Under the pieces are notes generated by a model that saw only the letters and a program-made list of their open reading frames with translations, had not been told where the DNA came from and made no database searches. The translations under genes and the position numbers were made by a program. DNA of 64,000 bases, taken from Rhodamnia argentea (taxonomy: Eukaryota; Streptophyta; Magnoliopsida; Myrtales; Myrtaceae). The stretch lies in contig NC_063155.1 of NCBI RefSeq assembly GCF_020921035.1, forward strand, positions 15,767,311 through 15,831,310, in the 5' to 3' direction. Positions 24,701 to 37,470 of the stretch are shown one piece after another (the first letter of the stretch is position 1; the number at the start of each line of letters is the position of its first letter).

Positions 24701-24825
24701 CGGGAGTAAATCGTTTCCGCATGCGTATATAGTTGAAAGGTCGATAACGCGCCTGGGACGTTATCCTTCGTGACCTCGTGGCGATTTGGTAGGGATGTCG
24801 CAGGCTCGAGAGTCGGGGCGTGACA
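21783..24825 (+). repeat. 5' LTR
   Basis: Begins TGTGACGCCCGGG and ends GGGGCGTGACA, with near-inverted termini. It contains a CT microsatellite near 22190-22215, a GC-rich stretch at about 22250-23150 that is open in several frames and would be proline-rich, and a 100-codon open stretch at 23900..24202. Relative to the 3' LTR it has a few short indels, including a shorter CT run and about 24 extra bases near 23075-23110. Confidence 0.92.
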
Positions 24826-24838
24826 TCCCCGCCCAAGG

Positions 24839-24850
24839 TGGTATCAGAGC
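24839..24850 (+). promoter_or_regulatory. Primer binding site, initiator Met tRNA type
   Basis: TGGTATCAGAGC, 13 bases after the 5' LTR, is the standard plant primer site complementary to the 3' end of initiator methionine tRNA. Confidence 0.9.
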
Positions 24851-25030
24851 AAGGTCAGGCTGATCCATCCGGTCATTGGCCTGGAGTAATAAGGAGCGAT
24901 GGGATATGGGATAGTTAGTAGGACTTTTATCGCTATGCATGTGATTGTTATTTGTGTGTTAAGTTTTTGGGGTCGCCTTCTGACCGCGTTTTGCTTTGGG
25001 GTAAGCGGGACTCCGCATCATTTCTGCATA

Positions 25031-28000
25031 ATGAGCGGGCGCGGTAGAAGAACACCTCAAGCACCTCGAAGGAGGCCTGTGAGGCTGGTAGATGAGATTG
25101 CCGATGTTGGAGCGGCACCTCCTATTGCACCACCGGCAGCTGGTCCCGCTCGGCAAGAGCCGACTATGGCAGAGGTTATGCAAGCTTTAGGAGCTATGGG
25201 GGAGTTGATAGGGCAGCAGATAAGGAATCAAAACACCGCCGCCGCCGCCGCTGTTGAAGCCCCACCTGTAGTTCCACCTGCGGTTCCGCCGGTGGATGTG
25301 CCACCCGTAGCCGTAGTTGAGGATCGTAAGGCTCAAAAGATGGTGGAACAGTTTCTCAAGTTGAAGCCACCGCAGTTCACTAAAAGCGGAGACCCCGAGG
25401 CTGCCACCCAATGGATTGAAGGATTGGAGAAAGTGTTCAACTTGCTTAGATGTTCAAATGAGGATAAGGTGGTCCTGGCCGTCTATCAACTAAAGGGTAA
25501 CGCCATTACTTGGTGGAGAGCTGTCAAGGATAGAATTTTCCCAGAAGGTACGGTTCCGGTGTGGGATACCTTTGTGGAGGCTTTTAATAATAAGTATTTT
25601 TCGAGGACAGCTAGAGAGCAGAAGATAGCCGAGTTCTTCCACCTCCGCCTGAATCGGATGACTGTCGACCAATATGAAGCCATATTCTTGGAATTGTCTA
25701 AGTATGCCCCGAGATTGATTGAGGACCCCGAGGATAGGGTTAGAAGGTTCGGGGACGGATTGAAGCCCGAGATTAAGAGTATACTAGCGCCGTTCAACCT
25801 TCAAGATTATGATGACCTTTATGAGAGGGCGCCGATAGTGGAGCGGGACTTGGCCGAGAGGACCGCCGCATCCGGGTCACGGTTTACGTCATCAAACATA
25901 TTTGAGAAGAGGCAAGGAAAGAAGGCTATGTATGGGGGCAGACAACACATCCCACCTAATCGCAGAGGAGCGATTAATAAGCCTGTTTTCCGCCGCAGTG
26001 AGGTGTGCAATCTGTATCACCAAAGACATGGACTTGGTCCGTGCCCGTATAGGAATGGAGCTCGCTTTGGATGTGGCCAGCTGGGCCATCGGGTGAAGGA
26101 CCGCCCGCAGAGGCAGCAAGGAAGGCGGGCGCCACAACCGAGAGGACCACTAAGGGGAGCTGCGCCACAAAACTTCCAGAATCGTCCACGGGCTCAAGGA
26201 AGGGTGTTTGCGGTCACCCGTGAGGAGGCAAAGGATTCACCGACCGTTACTGGTACGGTCATCTTGCATAATCAAGTCGCCTATGCTTTGTTTGATCCGG
26301 GTGCTACGCATTCCTTTGTTCTTGATAGATTTGTTAAAATGGCTGATTTGAGTGTAGTACCATTGGATGTTGTTTTTAAGATTTCTACACCTTTAAAGGA
26401 TAGCGTAGTGGTCGCTAATGGATGTCCTAACCGTAGGCTAGTTATAGATGGACATGAGGGTAGAATAGACTTGATTGTGCTGGAAATGTATGACTTTGAT
26501 CCGATTGTGGGGATGGATTGGTTGATGAAACAAAAGGCAGTAGTGGATTGTTATCGTAAGGCCATCCAGTTTAACCCGTTGGATGGAATGGGCTTTGAAT
26601 TTGTTGGGAGTCGAGGTGGAACCTCAACCTCGTTGATTTCGTCGTTGGAAGCGACGCGTCTATTGGAAAGTGGATGCCAAGGGTATTTGGCGATCGTATT
26701 GGATGTATCGGTGGAGGAACCGAAGATTGAGAACATCGCAGTAGTTCGCGAGTTTCTGAATGCCTTTCCTCGAGAACTGCTCGGTTTACCGCCGGAAAGG
26801 GCGATAGAATTTGTAATAGAGTTAGCTCCTGGGACGGAGCCGATCTCTAAAGCGCCATATAGGATGGCGTTGTCAGAATTGAAGGAACTGAAGGTACAAA
26901 TGCAAGAACCGTTGGATAAAGGATTTATCCGCCCCAGTGCGTTGCCATGGGGAGCACCGGTATTGTTTGTTAAGAAAAAGGATGGTTCTATGAGGTTGTG
27001 TATAGACTACGGGCGGTTGAATCAAGTGACGATCAAGAATAAGTACCCACTGCCTAGGATTGATGATCTGTTCGATTAGTTGCAAGGAGCATCGGTGTTT
27101 TCTAAGATTGACCTACGGACGGGCTACCATCGGTTGAGGATCGGGAAAGAAGATATACCGAAGACGGCATTCGGGACGCGCTATGGACATTATGAGTTCA
27201 CGGTAATGCCGTTTGGCCCGACAAATGCTCCCGTCGCTTATATGAATCTGATGAATGGGGTGTTCAAAGAGTTCTTAGATCTCTTTGTGATCGTATTTAT
27301 AGACGACATTCTAGTGTACTCGAAGAGCCTAGAAGAGCACGAGCAACATCCGAGGGTAGTTTTGGAAACTCTGAGGGTACATCGCCTTTATGCGAAGTTT
27401 AGCAAGTGCGAGTTTTGGTTAGCTCGGGTGGCGTTCCTAGGCCACGTAGTCTCTGGAGAAGGAATTGAAGTAGATCCATCGAAAATCGAGGCGGTTATGG
27501 ATTGGCCAAGACCGAAGACAGTGACGGAGATCAGAAGCTTCTTGGGTTTGGCAGGCTATTATAGACGTTTCGTGGAAAGATTTTCAGCTATAGCATCACC
27601 TTTAACTAAGCTATCGAAGAAGGATATGAAGTTTAAATGGACAGACAAGAGTGAGCGTAGTTTTCAAGAGCTTAAGCATAAGCTAACTACGGCTCCGGTG
27701 TTGACGATTCCGTCCGGCTCGGGAGGTTTCGAGATCTACGGTGACGCGTCTCTCAGAGGTCGGGATTGCGTGCCGATGCAACATGGAAGGGTAGTAGCGT
27801 ATGCGTCTCACCCGTTGAGACCCCACGAGTTGAACTATCCGACGCACGACCTGGAATTGGCTGCGGTCGTGTTCGCCTTGAAGATTTTGAGGCATTATTT
27901 GATCAGAGAAAATTTTCAAGTGTATACCGATCATCAGAGCTTGAAGTACTTGTTCTCTCAAAAAGAGTTGAACATGAGGCAGCGTCGATGGATGGAGCTG

Positions 28001-29633
28001 CTCAAGGATTATGATTGTGAGATCCTATATCATCCGGGCAAGGCGAATAAGGTTGCGGATGCCCCGAGTAGAAAATCGGTGATTGCTCAATTATGTGTAC
28101 ATGAATGGCGTTTGCTTGAGCAAGTAAGAGACTCGGACTTCAAATTGGAAGTGAGTCGCCTGTCGAGTCCGGTAGCTACATTAAGAATTGAGCCAGAAGT
28201 GCAGACTAGAATAAAGACCCTGCAGTCGATGGACCCTACTATTCAGAAGATCCTTCAAGAGGACTCGGCTAAGCGAAAGGTTGACTTTCAAGTGGCCGAG
28301 GATGGGATACTGAAGTTTAGAGGACGTCTAGTTGTGCCGATCGATGAAATTTTAAGGGAGGATATCTTATCGGAGGCACATCGTAGCAATTATAGTATCC
28401 ATCCGGGTAGTACGAAGATGTATCAGAATTTGAAGCAACACTACTGGTGGAACGGTATGAAAGCGGATATAGCCAAGCATGTGGCTAAGTGTTTGACCTG
28501 TCAACAATGTCAAGGCGCAGCACTGTAAACCCGTAGGTTTACTGCAGCCTTTGGAGATTCCGGAGTGGAAATGGGAGCATATCACGATGGACTTCGTGAT
28601 AGGATTACCAAGAAGTCAAAGAGGACATGATTCAATCTGGGTTGTGGTAGACAGATTGACGAAGTCGGCACACTTCATCCCAGCAAGAAAAGACTTCGCT
28701 TTAGATAGATATGCAGAGCTTTATGTGAGGCATATTGTGAGATCGCATGGAGTGCCGGTGACGATCACCTCGGATCGTGACCCTAAGTTTACTACCACGT
28801 TTTGAAAGAGTCTGCAAACCGCTTTAGGAACGAAACTGCAGTTCAGTATGGCTTATCATCCGCAGACAGATGGTCGGCCCGAAAGAACGATACTGACACT
28901 GGAGGATATGTTGAGAGCATGTGTTTTAGATTTCAAAGGCGGTTGGGAAGAGCGGTTGCATTTGGTTGAGTTCGCCTACAACAACAGCTTTCAACAGAGT
29001 ATCAAGATGGCACCATTTGAAGCGTTGTATGGTAGAGCGTGCCGAACGCCAGTTTGTTGGGACGAGGTAGGTGAAAGGAAAATCACCGGTCCTAAGTTGG
29101 TGGAACAATCTATGGAAGCGGTCAAAGTTATCAGAGATAGGCTGAGAACCGCTCAGAGTCGCCGGAAGAGCTATGCAGATAGGAAGCCGAGACCTCTAGA
29201 ATTCCAAGTGGGCGATCATGTTTTCCCGAAGGTGTCGCCTATGAGAGGGACATCTCGTTTTGGCAAGAAAAGAAAGTTGAGCCCTAGGTATGTCGGGCCT
29301 TTTGAGATTTTGGAGCGGATAGGAAATCTGGCATATCGTCTTGCGTTGCCGCCAAGACCGGCTCAAGTACATAATGTATTCCACGTGTCGATGTTAAGAA
29401 AGTACGAACCGGACCCCGCTCATGTCCCGAGTTATGAAGAAATTGAGCTAGATGAGCGAGCTGCGTACGTGGAACGGCAAGTCGGGATCGTGGATAGGAA
29501 AGAGCAAGTGCTCCGGAGCAAGACAATTAAGTTAGTCAAGGTGGTTTGGCAACATCATGGAACGGAAGGAGCTACATGGGAGAACGAAGAAATTATGAAG
29601 ACTAGCTCCTCGTATCTTTTTGAAGAATCGTAA
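25031..29633 (+). pseudogene. Retrotransposon gag-pol, interrupted
   Basis: The likely start is the ATG of MSGRGRRTP at 25031; the frame is open upstream to 24899. Gag has [13 protein letters not shown] and the following capsid helices. The zinc knuckle is degenerate ([16 protein letters not shown] lacks the first and last cysteine). The protease motif is [10 protein letters not shown] instead of D-S/T-G. RT has [12 protein letters not shown] and [13 protein letters not shown], RNase H has YGDASL, and integrase has YHPQTDG and the downstream E in TLEDMLRAC. Breaks: TAG at 27077-27079 in place of a Gln codon, an extra T at 28508 in the integrase zinc region, and TGA at 28803-28805 in place of a Trp codon. 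The reading resumes cleanly after each and ends TAA at 29631-29633. Confidence 0.88.
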
Positions 29634-29664
29634 ATCGATCGTAATTTTGGGGACGAAATTTCCT

Positions 29665-29677
29665 AAGGTGGGGAGAG
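29665..29677 (+). promoter_or_regulatory. Polypurine tract
   Basis: AAGGTGGGGAGAG lies one base before the 3' LTR, as expected for the plus-strand primer of reverse transcription. Confidence 0.8.
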
Positions 29678-29678
29678 T

Positions 29679-30081
29679 TGTGACGCCCGGGAAATTTGGA
29701 CTATGTAAATTTACCCGAATTCAATAAAAAGGAAGAAATTGAATTTTAGTCCGTGCAAATTTTTGGATCGCAAGGATATAAGTGACGATTTTTAGACGAG
29801 TCCTGAAATATCGTTCAATTTCGATTGGGTCTCGAAATCGTGGTCACCGCGACTTAGGATTTTTAGTCCTCGTGCCTAAACTTTTTTGGACCGAACCTAG
29901 CCCGTGAAAATCCAAATTTTATTCCCAATCGATTGAGCCAAAAATCCGATCAGTCCCGAATTGTCAAATTACGGAACCGCCCTTGGATATTATGCGTATG
30001 GGACAAAAATCGTTATTTTTTAAGAGATGGGTGGGCCCCACTTTTGGTCAATGCAACCCCCACCAGTCAAAGCCACGTGAC

Positions 30082-30116
<35 letters not shown>

Positions 30117-32697
30117 ATTGATCTACAGACCCCCTTCCCTTTCGCACGAGCAACCCCCATCGTGCACAACTCCTCCTCCCTGGGCTGTTTTGCGCCACCA
30201 CCACCTCCATCCACCACCCTACTCCTCATCCACCTCTCCTCGCCGTCGCCACCGTCATCCCCGCCGCCGTTCGCCGCCGGGAAGCCCAGAATAGCCCCGG
30301 CATCGGACTGCTCTGTTTCGGCGCCCCTGAAATCGAGACTTCCAACTCCTCCTCCGGTCGTTCACGACACCGTCGAAGCCAACCACCACCTCAGCAACGT
30401 CCACCAGCCTCCTCACCACCATCCCGACCCAACCCCGCCGCTCGTTGTCCACCGGAACTGCCGCGAACCGCCCTGGAAACCGACAACCCCCGTTTTCGAG
30501 TTTTGCTATTTTTGCTACTGTTCCAGCCGTTTCCGCCGCCGCTCACCACCACTACCGACGACCTCCTTAGAGTCCCATCTCGTCCCTCGAAGCTTATGGT
30601 GGCCGACCGCCGCTTGTGGAGCCCGATTTGAGCCCGATCGGACCTCCCCCGTTCTGCCCGTTTTTCCCCTGTTTTCTGCGCGGTTCCGTACAGCCGCTGT
30701 TCCGCCACTTCCGGCCGTCGTCCACCGCCCCCAGCTGGTCCCGAAGGTCGTCCTCGACCTGTAGGTGAGTCTCCCAGCCTTCCCCAGCCTGGCATCAGCC
30801 CGTGAGATCAATTTTTCCCCCAACTCAGCCCGGTTTCCCCTGTTTTTACCTTTGTTGGTTCCGTTTTTCAGCTTCCGTCGCTTGCCGGGCCCCCAATCGC
30901 CGAGCTGCTGCCATTTGCAGCGATTTCACCGCCGAACTCGTCACCGTTTCGGCCGTGAACGATGTTGCCGAAATAGTGCCGCCGATGAACAGTGTTTTCC
31001 GGCGTGAAAAGTGATTTTCGGCCCCGGCCTTGAAAATCGTGCTCGACCACCGTTTTTGGTGAGTTGACCCTAATCCTTGGTTAGGGCGCTAATTGCGCCT
31101 AGGATTAATTAGCTAGTCGATAAGGAATTTAGGTAAATTTGATTATAGTCGGATTAGTTAGAAACCCAGTTTAGGGTAAATGGCCATAATCGATTAAATT
31201 AAAATTATCTGTGACTAATTATTTTTAGATGAATTTGACTGTATATTGTGATTTGATCGCGAGCGAGCGATAGGTTAAGGATGAGCGATCGATTGGCGAT
31301 TATAAATCGAATTGGCTAATCAATGACCTTGGCACGAAATTGAGCCTTTATATGGCCTAACCGAATTGGTTTATTCGTGTTGAATTGATGACTTTTGTTT
31401 GGGCGGATCACCGCGTTGAAATGTTGATTTGAGTACCCTGAATGCTCGTTGAGTGAATTAGTGTTTATTTGGGAGTTAATTGTCTTGTGTGTCCTTGCGG
31501 TGTCTATTTGGTAGTCCGCATATGCATATGACCGTGTGCAATATCAAAGACACATTTTAGCATGAAAATGGCCTTGGGCCGAGTCTTTGAGCACGTTTGT
31601 GTGAGCATCCGGCCTAAATCAAAGAGAATAAATTGATTGATGTGTCGGGTGTGCTATATGGTCATATGAAGGAACGATGATGGGTTTTTCCTGGCAAGTT
31701 CGTACTGTACACATAGTACACACCGTACCATTTTTATGGAACCACACGACTTGCCGTAAGCACGATAATTCATGCCCCGTATGGTACGTACGGTTTTAAG
31801 GGATTATCGGATGCCGGTCACGACTTGTGATGGACCGAAGCCCCGTATAGGGATGCCTACTTGCCGTGCCGTGCAAGGTGCACTAGATACACTACTTGTA
31901 GTAGCCGTTGCCGAGAGGGAAAAGGAACGTAGCCCGGTCCTACCGGAAGAATGCGGGATCGCATTAATTGTGAGAGTCGATCACGCCGATCGCGTGGATC
32001 CTCATCATTGTGGCGCCAAGAGCGCGATCATCGTTAATAAATGGACTTGTGTGGTGTCCAGTGCATACTTGTGAGTATGATGCGTATTCAGTTGGTCGTC
32101 CGATGTGATTGTTGAGTTGAGTCAATCATTGCATTATGTATGGCTCAAGGCTGGTAAGTATACACGTGGATGGTTATTGCCATGTGATTTGTTTATATCA
32201 TGGTTTTTATAATCCTCGTGTTTAGGATGTTTTAGGCGAATCGGTGTCCTAACCGAGCTTAGGCTTGATTCACCGAGATTTATATCTCACCCCGTTGTGG
32301 GAACCACTTTCGGGTCCTAAGTGATGGAGCTTTGCGGATACCAAGACCAGGTTATGAGGATAGTCTTTTGGAGTAGATGAGAAGTTAACCTTATCTGACC
32401 TAGTAACCTTTTGAGGTCTTAGTGAGCTGCCCCCAAGTATGGGGTTGTATATATTTCTATAACTCAGTAGGGTTAAGACTCATCTCTTGTCTTGTAACTA
32501 CGTATGCTATCTTTGATTATTTGCCTTGATATGTATCTCCCGCTATGCTATCCCTATTTGTTTATATGTTGTCTAGGAGTAAACCGTTTCCGCATCGTAT
32601 ATAGTTGAAAGGTCGATAACGCGCCTAAGACGTTATCCTTCGTGACCTCGTGGCGATTTGGTAGGGATGTCGCGGGCTCGAGAGTCGGGGCGTGACA
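29679..32697 (+). repeat. 3' LTR
   Basis: Collinear with the 5' LTR over its whole length. The CT tract near 30085-30115 is longer. The proline-rich open stretch (30162..30764) and the 100-codon open stretch (31772..32074) are also present, the latter differing at two residues. Confidence 0.92.
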
Positions 32698-33647
32698 CCG
32701 ATCGACTTGTTTGCTATCAAAGACGAAACTTAGATTCTGAATGTGAGAAAAGCTACGCATTCGACGGCTAATGTGCTTAAGAATTATGTGGTTCCAAAAC
32801 TTGCGAATGTCGCTGATGAGGAGAACTAAATGGATCATTCATCATTGACGGATGGAACTAGGGAAGCCACATTGGAACCATCTCTAGAGTTAAAGTAAAG
32901 CTGAAGGCAGAAACATCGATTTGCTGCTATTCTCCGGTTTTCCAGAGTGGAAGAGAGTTTGACCCCAGGCCTACACAGCCGGGTATGGTGAATTCCGGTA
33001 TTATAAATTTTGAAAGTGCAATTAAATGTGCCGTTGGATCTCGTTACGATGGTTATTGCTCCAATGTTGCAAGGACATTCTTGATTGGGGCCAATCCCCC
33101 GCAAAGTAAAGCATATGAAGTTCTTCTTAAGGCACATGAAGTAGCAATGACCATGTTGAAGCCTGGGAAGTTGCTGAATCCAGCCTATCATGCAGCCTTT
33201 TCAATCGCGGAGAAGGATGCTCCCGAACTAGGACCAAACTTGACAAAAGTCTGCTGGGACGGGAGTTGGTATTGAATTTGGTGAGTCATGGTTGAACATT
33301 AATGCCGAAAGTGAAACAACCGTCAAAGAGAACATGGTTTTTATTGTGTCACTTGGTTTCGAGAATCTGCAGAAGCCCAACGACCCTAAACGAGAGTTTC
33401 TCTATGCTGCTTGCGGGGACAGTCATTGTCGGAAAAGAATAACCGGATGTAGCACCTCATGTTAGCTCTAAAGCTGTGAAGGACGGGGCTTGCTCATTCG
33501 ATATGGATGGAGAAGAAGAAGAAGAAAGGCGTAAAACCGAATCCAAAGATGACAGTGTAAAGTCATTCATGTCCGAGATGACACTCGAGATCGGACAACG
33601 GGAAATCTCTAACGAGGAAATGACAAGGCGCATGAAGCGGAATTGGC
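32698..33647 (+). pseudogene. SPT16 pseudogene, segment 2
   Basis: The gene resumes at the retrotransposon's right end with DLFAIKDET, stop (TAG 32731-32733), ILNVRKATHSTANVLKNYVV and PKLANVADEEN. Further on are FESAIKCAVGSRYDGYCSNV, ARTFLIGANPPQSKAYEVLL, EKDAPELGPNLTK and MVFIVSLGFENLQKP, then the acidic EEEEER linker and AHEAELA. This is the end of the aminopeptidase-like domain and the following linker, with stops and frame changes. It ends at the target duplication of the hAT element. Confidence 0.85.
33640..33647 (+). repeat. hAT target-site duplication, left (GAATTGGC)
   Basis: GAATTGGC directly before CTATGTTA; an exact copy follows the element at 37471. Eight bases is the hAT signature length. 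Confidence 0.9.
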
Positions 33648-36600
33648 CTATGTTACACGGACACGAAGACACGACATGATACGCCGACACGTGATTCTCA
33701 AAAAATAGAAAATTTCGACATGCTGGGACACGTTATATATTATATGTATATTTTTATATATACATAACAAATTATTATTTTTATAATTTCAACAATAATA
33801 CATCATGATACCAAAACTATTATTAATATCCTCCTTAGAAAGGTCTCACAAAATATGTCATGTGTAGGCAAAGCAAAACCATACCTTGCTATCAAGAAAT
33901 ATATCATATGAAGAATTCAACTACATTTCATTCCAATAATCCATAAAACTTAGAGGGAAAAAAAAAAAAGCAATCCACATTCCACCTTAAATTTAACATT
34001 TAACCATAGGTGGAAAACAAAAAACAAATCCCATTTCACCATAAAAAATAACAAGAAGTCATGGATCTACATTATCCGCTCTCCTAATAAAAGAACGGAC
34101 TATATATCGGGCTCATTAAGTGAAAGACTTGTAACTTCAAGCACCCCAACATCTCGAAACGTGTCAAATGCATCTCCGCCAATATCCCACATCTTGGTCT
34201 CTCCTTCTAAATATTGTGGGTCTTTTCTTGATAGAAGACAAATGTTGTTATGAATGAAAACCAAATCTTCCGCACGTCTTGGAGTCATCCTATGTCTTCT
34301 CGCTGATTGCGCAAAGGAGTAGGTACTCCTGTTCCTCTTAGCACAAGATGAAGAAGAACGTTGTGCAAGAAGCTTGAAGGTTATTTTTGAAGCATGGGTG
34401 CACATACACCATATTCAACCCATCATATCTTAGGGTCTATAAAATACCTATATCAAATGGAATGAGGGTCTTGACAACGCCCACTATTACACGCAAAATC
34501 TGCATACTCCATACTCACCTTGTAGAGCTCATCCTCATTAGGAAAGTATTTCCTAATACATTTCTTTCTTTCTTTATTGATCTCATAATCATGTGTAGAG
34601 AAACTCGAGTAGAATCTTTATTGAACCATTAATTACTATAGTACCTTATTTAACAAAACATAAAAAAGTAAAAGGAGCATTATATCAATATGTCAAAGAA
34701 AGAATAACCAATATAATATAAGTTTAGAACTTACTTAGGATTCAAGGCATGTGCCAAGCAATGAAGTGAAGTGTTGTTCCTAGTCCAACGATACACAAGA
34801 ATTGTATGAACCACCTCATAAAACGTAGACTCCTCATCTAGTCTTTTCACTTCTTGCATATATATAACTTTCTTCACTTTTTCAATCATCAAATCCCACA
34901 TGTCATAACCCTAGTGAAGACGAGGCTTGTCAATGTCACAAACTTTAAGCATGTTGTAAATAGGAGCCTTGAAGGAAAGTATGTAATCTATTGAATCCCA
35001 CCAAAGGTCATCCAATACTTTTTCCTTGACAAACCTAGCCCTCCTTTGATTACCATCTCGATAAGTACTCCATTTCTCACAAATAACCATGCTTTGAAGA
35101 CCATTTTTTTGTCAACTTAAATCTCTTAAGCATCACAATCATCGATGCAAAACGGGCATCCGCCACGGAAAGTAACTTTAAGTGAATAAACTCGTTGTAT
35201 ATTGCTAATCTCATCGAATGGTTCATGATGAAAGTTTTGATTTGCATAACATCATCAACAATCTTTGAAATCCAATTACATTCCTTGTATGCTACTTCAT
35301 TGGCCTCCACATTCTTTGCGGCACAAATGTTCTTCAAAGCTAGATTAAGCATGTGCACCACACAAGTCGTCCAAACAATGGATGGAAATTCTTGTTCAAT
35401 GAACTGTCTCGCGCCCTTACAATTTGAAGCATTGTCTATAATAACTTGGACCACATTCTCATGTCCAACTTCAATGATTACTTGTTTCAATAAGTTGAAA
35501 ATGAAATGCATGTCCTTCCTTTCATTCAAACAATCAACCGATTTTATAAACATAGGATTTCCATCCCACACCGCCATAAAGTTAATAAGTGGCCTCCTTT
35601 GTGAGTCACTCCATCCATCACTCACGATACTTACACCTTTATCCTTCCACATTGTTTTAATAGGTGCACACAAGCTCTCAATATTTGTCTTATCTTTTTG
35701 CAATAAAGTAGTCCTCAACAAATTAAATTTCAGTAGTACATATCCCGCAATGTTGTGATTAGCGGCATAAGTGAAAGCTTTATGAAAGTAAGAGTTATTT
35801 GTTAGGTTAAACAGCAAGCCCGCCGAATAGAACATCCTAGCAATCAAATGATCTAAATGTTCCCGTTGAGACATATTGAATGCTTTCTCAATTGGTCCTC
35901 TACTCCCACTCCCGCTCCCGCTCCCACTTCCCATTTTCCTTTTCTTAGAGTCAAAGGATGAATCCATTTGCACACTAATACAACTAGAAGGTGGCAAAGG
36001 CACATTTCTGGGAGCATTACTCTATAATCTCTCATTGACCTTCCCTATCTAATCTTTCCATCTCCAAAAGATCTTGTTTTTCTACTTGTCTGTATTTTGC
36101 AATCCGTATTCCATTTATCATCAACAAATGAGCCATAATTCTAGTGTAAGAATGCTTAAAATCTTTTTCACAAAAATTGCATTTCCAAGAACAATTCCCC
36201 CCCGCATCTCCATGATTAGCTAACTTAGTAATATACCTTCACAGTGGTTTATTTTAATCTTCATTGCTACTGATGTCCATGCTTGATAAGTTGATATCAC
36301 TCTACAAAAAAGCAATTACAATGGCTATAAATTTCAACATACAAGTTCTATCTAGCATCCATTTTTCTAAAGCAAAATACTAGTAATCCGAAGTAAACTG
36401 TGTTGCACAAACAATGAAGAATTATAGTACCAACTACCAAGCTACGCAACGAGAAAATCAAGCGGAATCAAATCTCGGTAAAATTGCCACATGCGGCACA
36501 AGAACGTTTGAGGAAACCACTAAAGTTATTCAAGTGTAGGGAACTGAGTATGTTATAAAAAGCAATTCAAGAAACGGTGGAATAAAAAAAGCATAGAACA

Positions 36601-37470
36601 GAGGAGGGGGAGCAGAGGAGTGATGGGCGTACGCGATTCGCAGAGGAGGGGGAGAGTGATATCAACTCAGACAAGTCTAATAGTTCCAAGCCTACTCGAA
36701 CGACTCCAACCGGTTATCCAGAACCAATTCTTCCTTAGTTCACATCGTCACTTCCACTTTCATGCCCAAGATTCAACTCACATCAACTGGACCAATTCTC
36801 AAGTTGAAGCCTTACATCATCTCAACTACGGGGTTCCTAGTCGGCTTCCACCTCTCAACCACTTAACTCACTAGTTCTCACCCGACTCACCTCTTACCTC
36901 GAATTCACTATATAACCTATGGTTATGTACACGAGTAATACACGATGCCTTTAAAGCCCCTAGGCTGACCATCTTCCCTTCCCTTAAGTCTCTCGGCCAA
37001 CTATACCCTCAACCACCAGGTCTAGAGGCGCAAGCAGAGGAGAGGAAGCAGAGGAGTGATACCTTGAGGCGGCGCGGCGAGCGGAGAGGCACGAACAGAG
37101 GCCGATGATCAAGGCGACGAGCTGAAGCCGGCGATAGGAGCAGGAATTGAGATGGGAGCCGGCGACGACAGCAAGTCGCAAGAGGCCAATAAGAGGCCGG
37201 TCGGCACTCAATCGCGAGAGGGAGAGGGAGAGAGGTGAATCACGACCAAGAGGGATGTGAGTTAGAAATTATGTCAAAATTGGTCATTTTGTATATTTTA
37301 AGGCCAAACACGCTAGTCCGTATAATTAATCGCAAGTCCGAACTCGGACACTTGTTGGTCGCATGTCCAAGAAGAGTCCGGAGGTGTCCGGACGTGTCGG
37401 ACACGTGTTCAAGTCTGACATGTGTTCGACACAAAAAAAAAATTCAAAAATGTGAGTCCAATTAACATAG
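33648..37470 (-). mobile_element. hAT transposon, 3.8 kb, degenerate
   Basis: Terminal inverted repeats start CTATGTTA and end TAACATAG, with further partial match (GGAC) inside. Perfect 8-bp target duplications (GAATTGGC) flank it. Subterminal regions are rich in GGACACG/CGTGTCC-type motifs (about 33658-33735 and 37330-37435). A broken transposase lies on the minus strand. It is inserted in the SPT16 pseudogene. The GC-rich end near 36,600-37,250 may be a second insertion or the element's own 5' region. Confidence 0.88.
34100..36200 (-). pseudogene. hAT transposase (BED finger, DUF659, hAT C-terminal domain), broken
   Basis: Read on the minus strand. A BED zinc finger lies near 36187-36120 (WKCNFCEKDFKHSYTRIMAH). 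A DUF659/RNase-H-like core spans 36003..35077, with VSIVSDGWSD, VVQVIIDNASNCKGARQF and VHMLNLALKNI. A middle part at 35,080-34,730 has RARFVKEKVLDDLWWDSIDY and LHCLAHALNPK. The hAT C-terminal dimerisation part at 34405..34100 has EDLVFIHNNICLLSR and GETKMWDIGGDAF. Breaks include a frame change plus stop between the BED finger and the core, a frame change near 35105 at an A-run, and a stop near 34915. All domains survive in order, so it descends from an autonomous element that is now dead. Confidence 0.82.

Larger units (their letters stand above)
21783..32697 (+). mobile_element. Ty3/gypsy LTR retrotransposon (chromovirus, Tekay/Del-like), degenerate
   Basis: A full-length structure of about 10.9 kb: two LTRs of about 3.04 and 3.02 kb, an initiator-Met-tRNA primer site, gag, protease, RT, RNase H, integrase with a chromodomain-like tail, and a polypurine tract. 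The order PR-RT-RH-IN is Ty3/gypsy. The very long LTRs and the C-terminal KLVKVVWQHHGTEGATWE block suggest the Tekay/Del clade. Ends are TGTGACGCC and GGCGTGACA. The 5-bp flanks CTGAC and CCGAT match at only three of five bases, so the target duplication has decayed or is absent. LTRs differ mostly by transitions (about 8 in the first 165 bases). It is inserted in a dead or dying SPT16 gene. Confidence 0.92.

Noticed and set aside
24899..25030. Gag start at the first ATG (24899)
   Set aside because: The 44 residues before MSGRGRRTP are hydrophobic and unlike gag. The ATG at 25031 starts a typical basic gag N-terminus.
35195..35758. 187-codon plus-strand open frame
   Set aside because: Exactly antisense to the hAT DUF659 core; no domain of its own.
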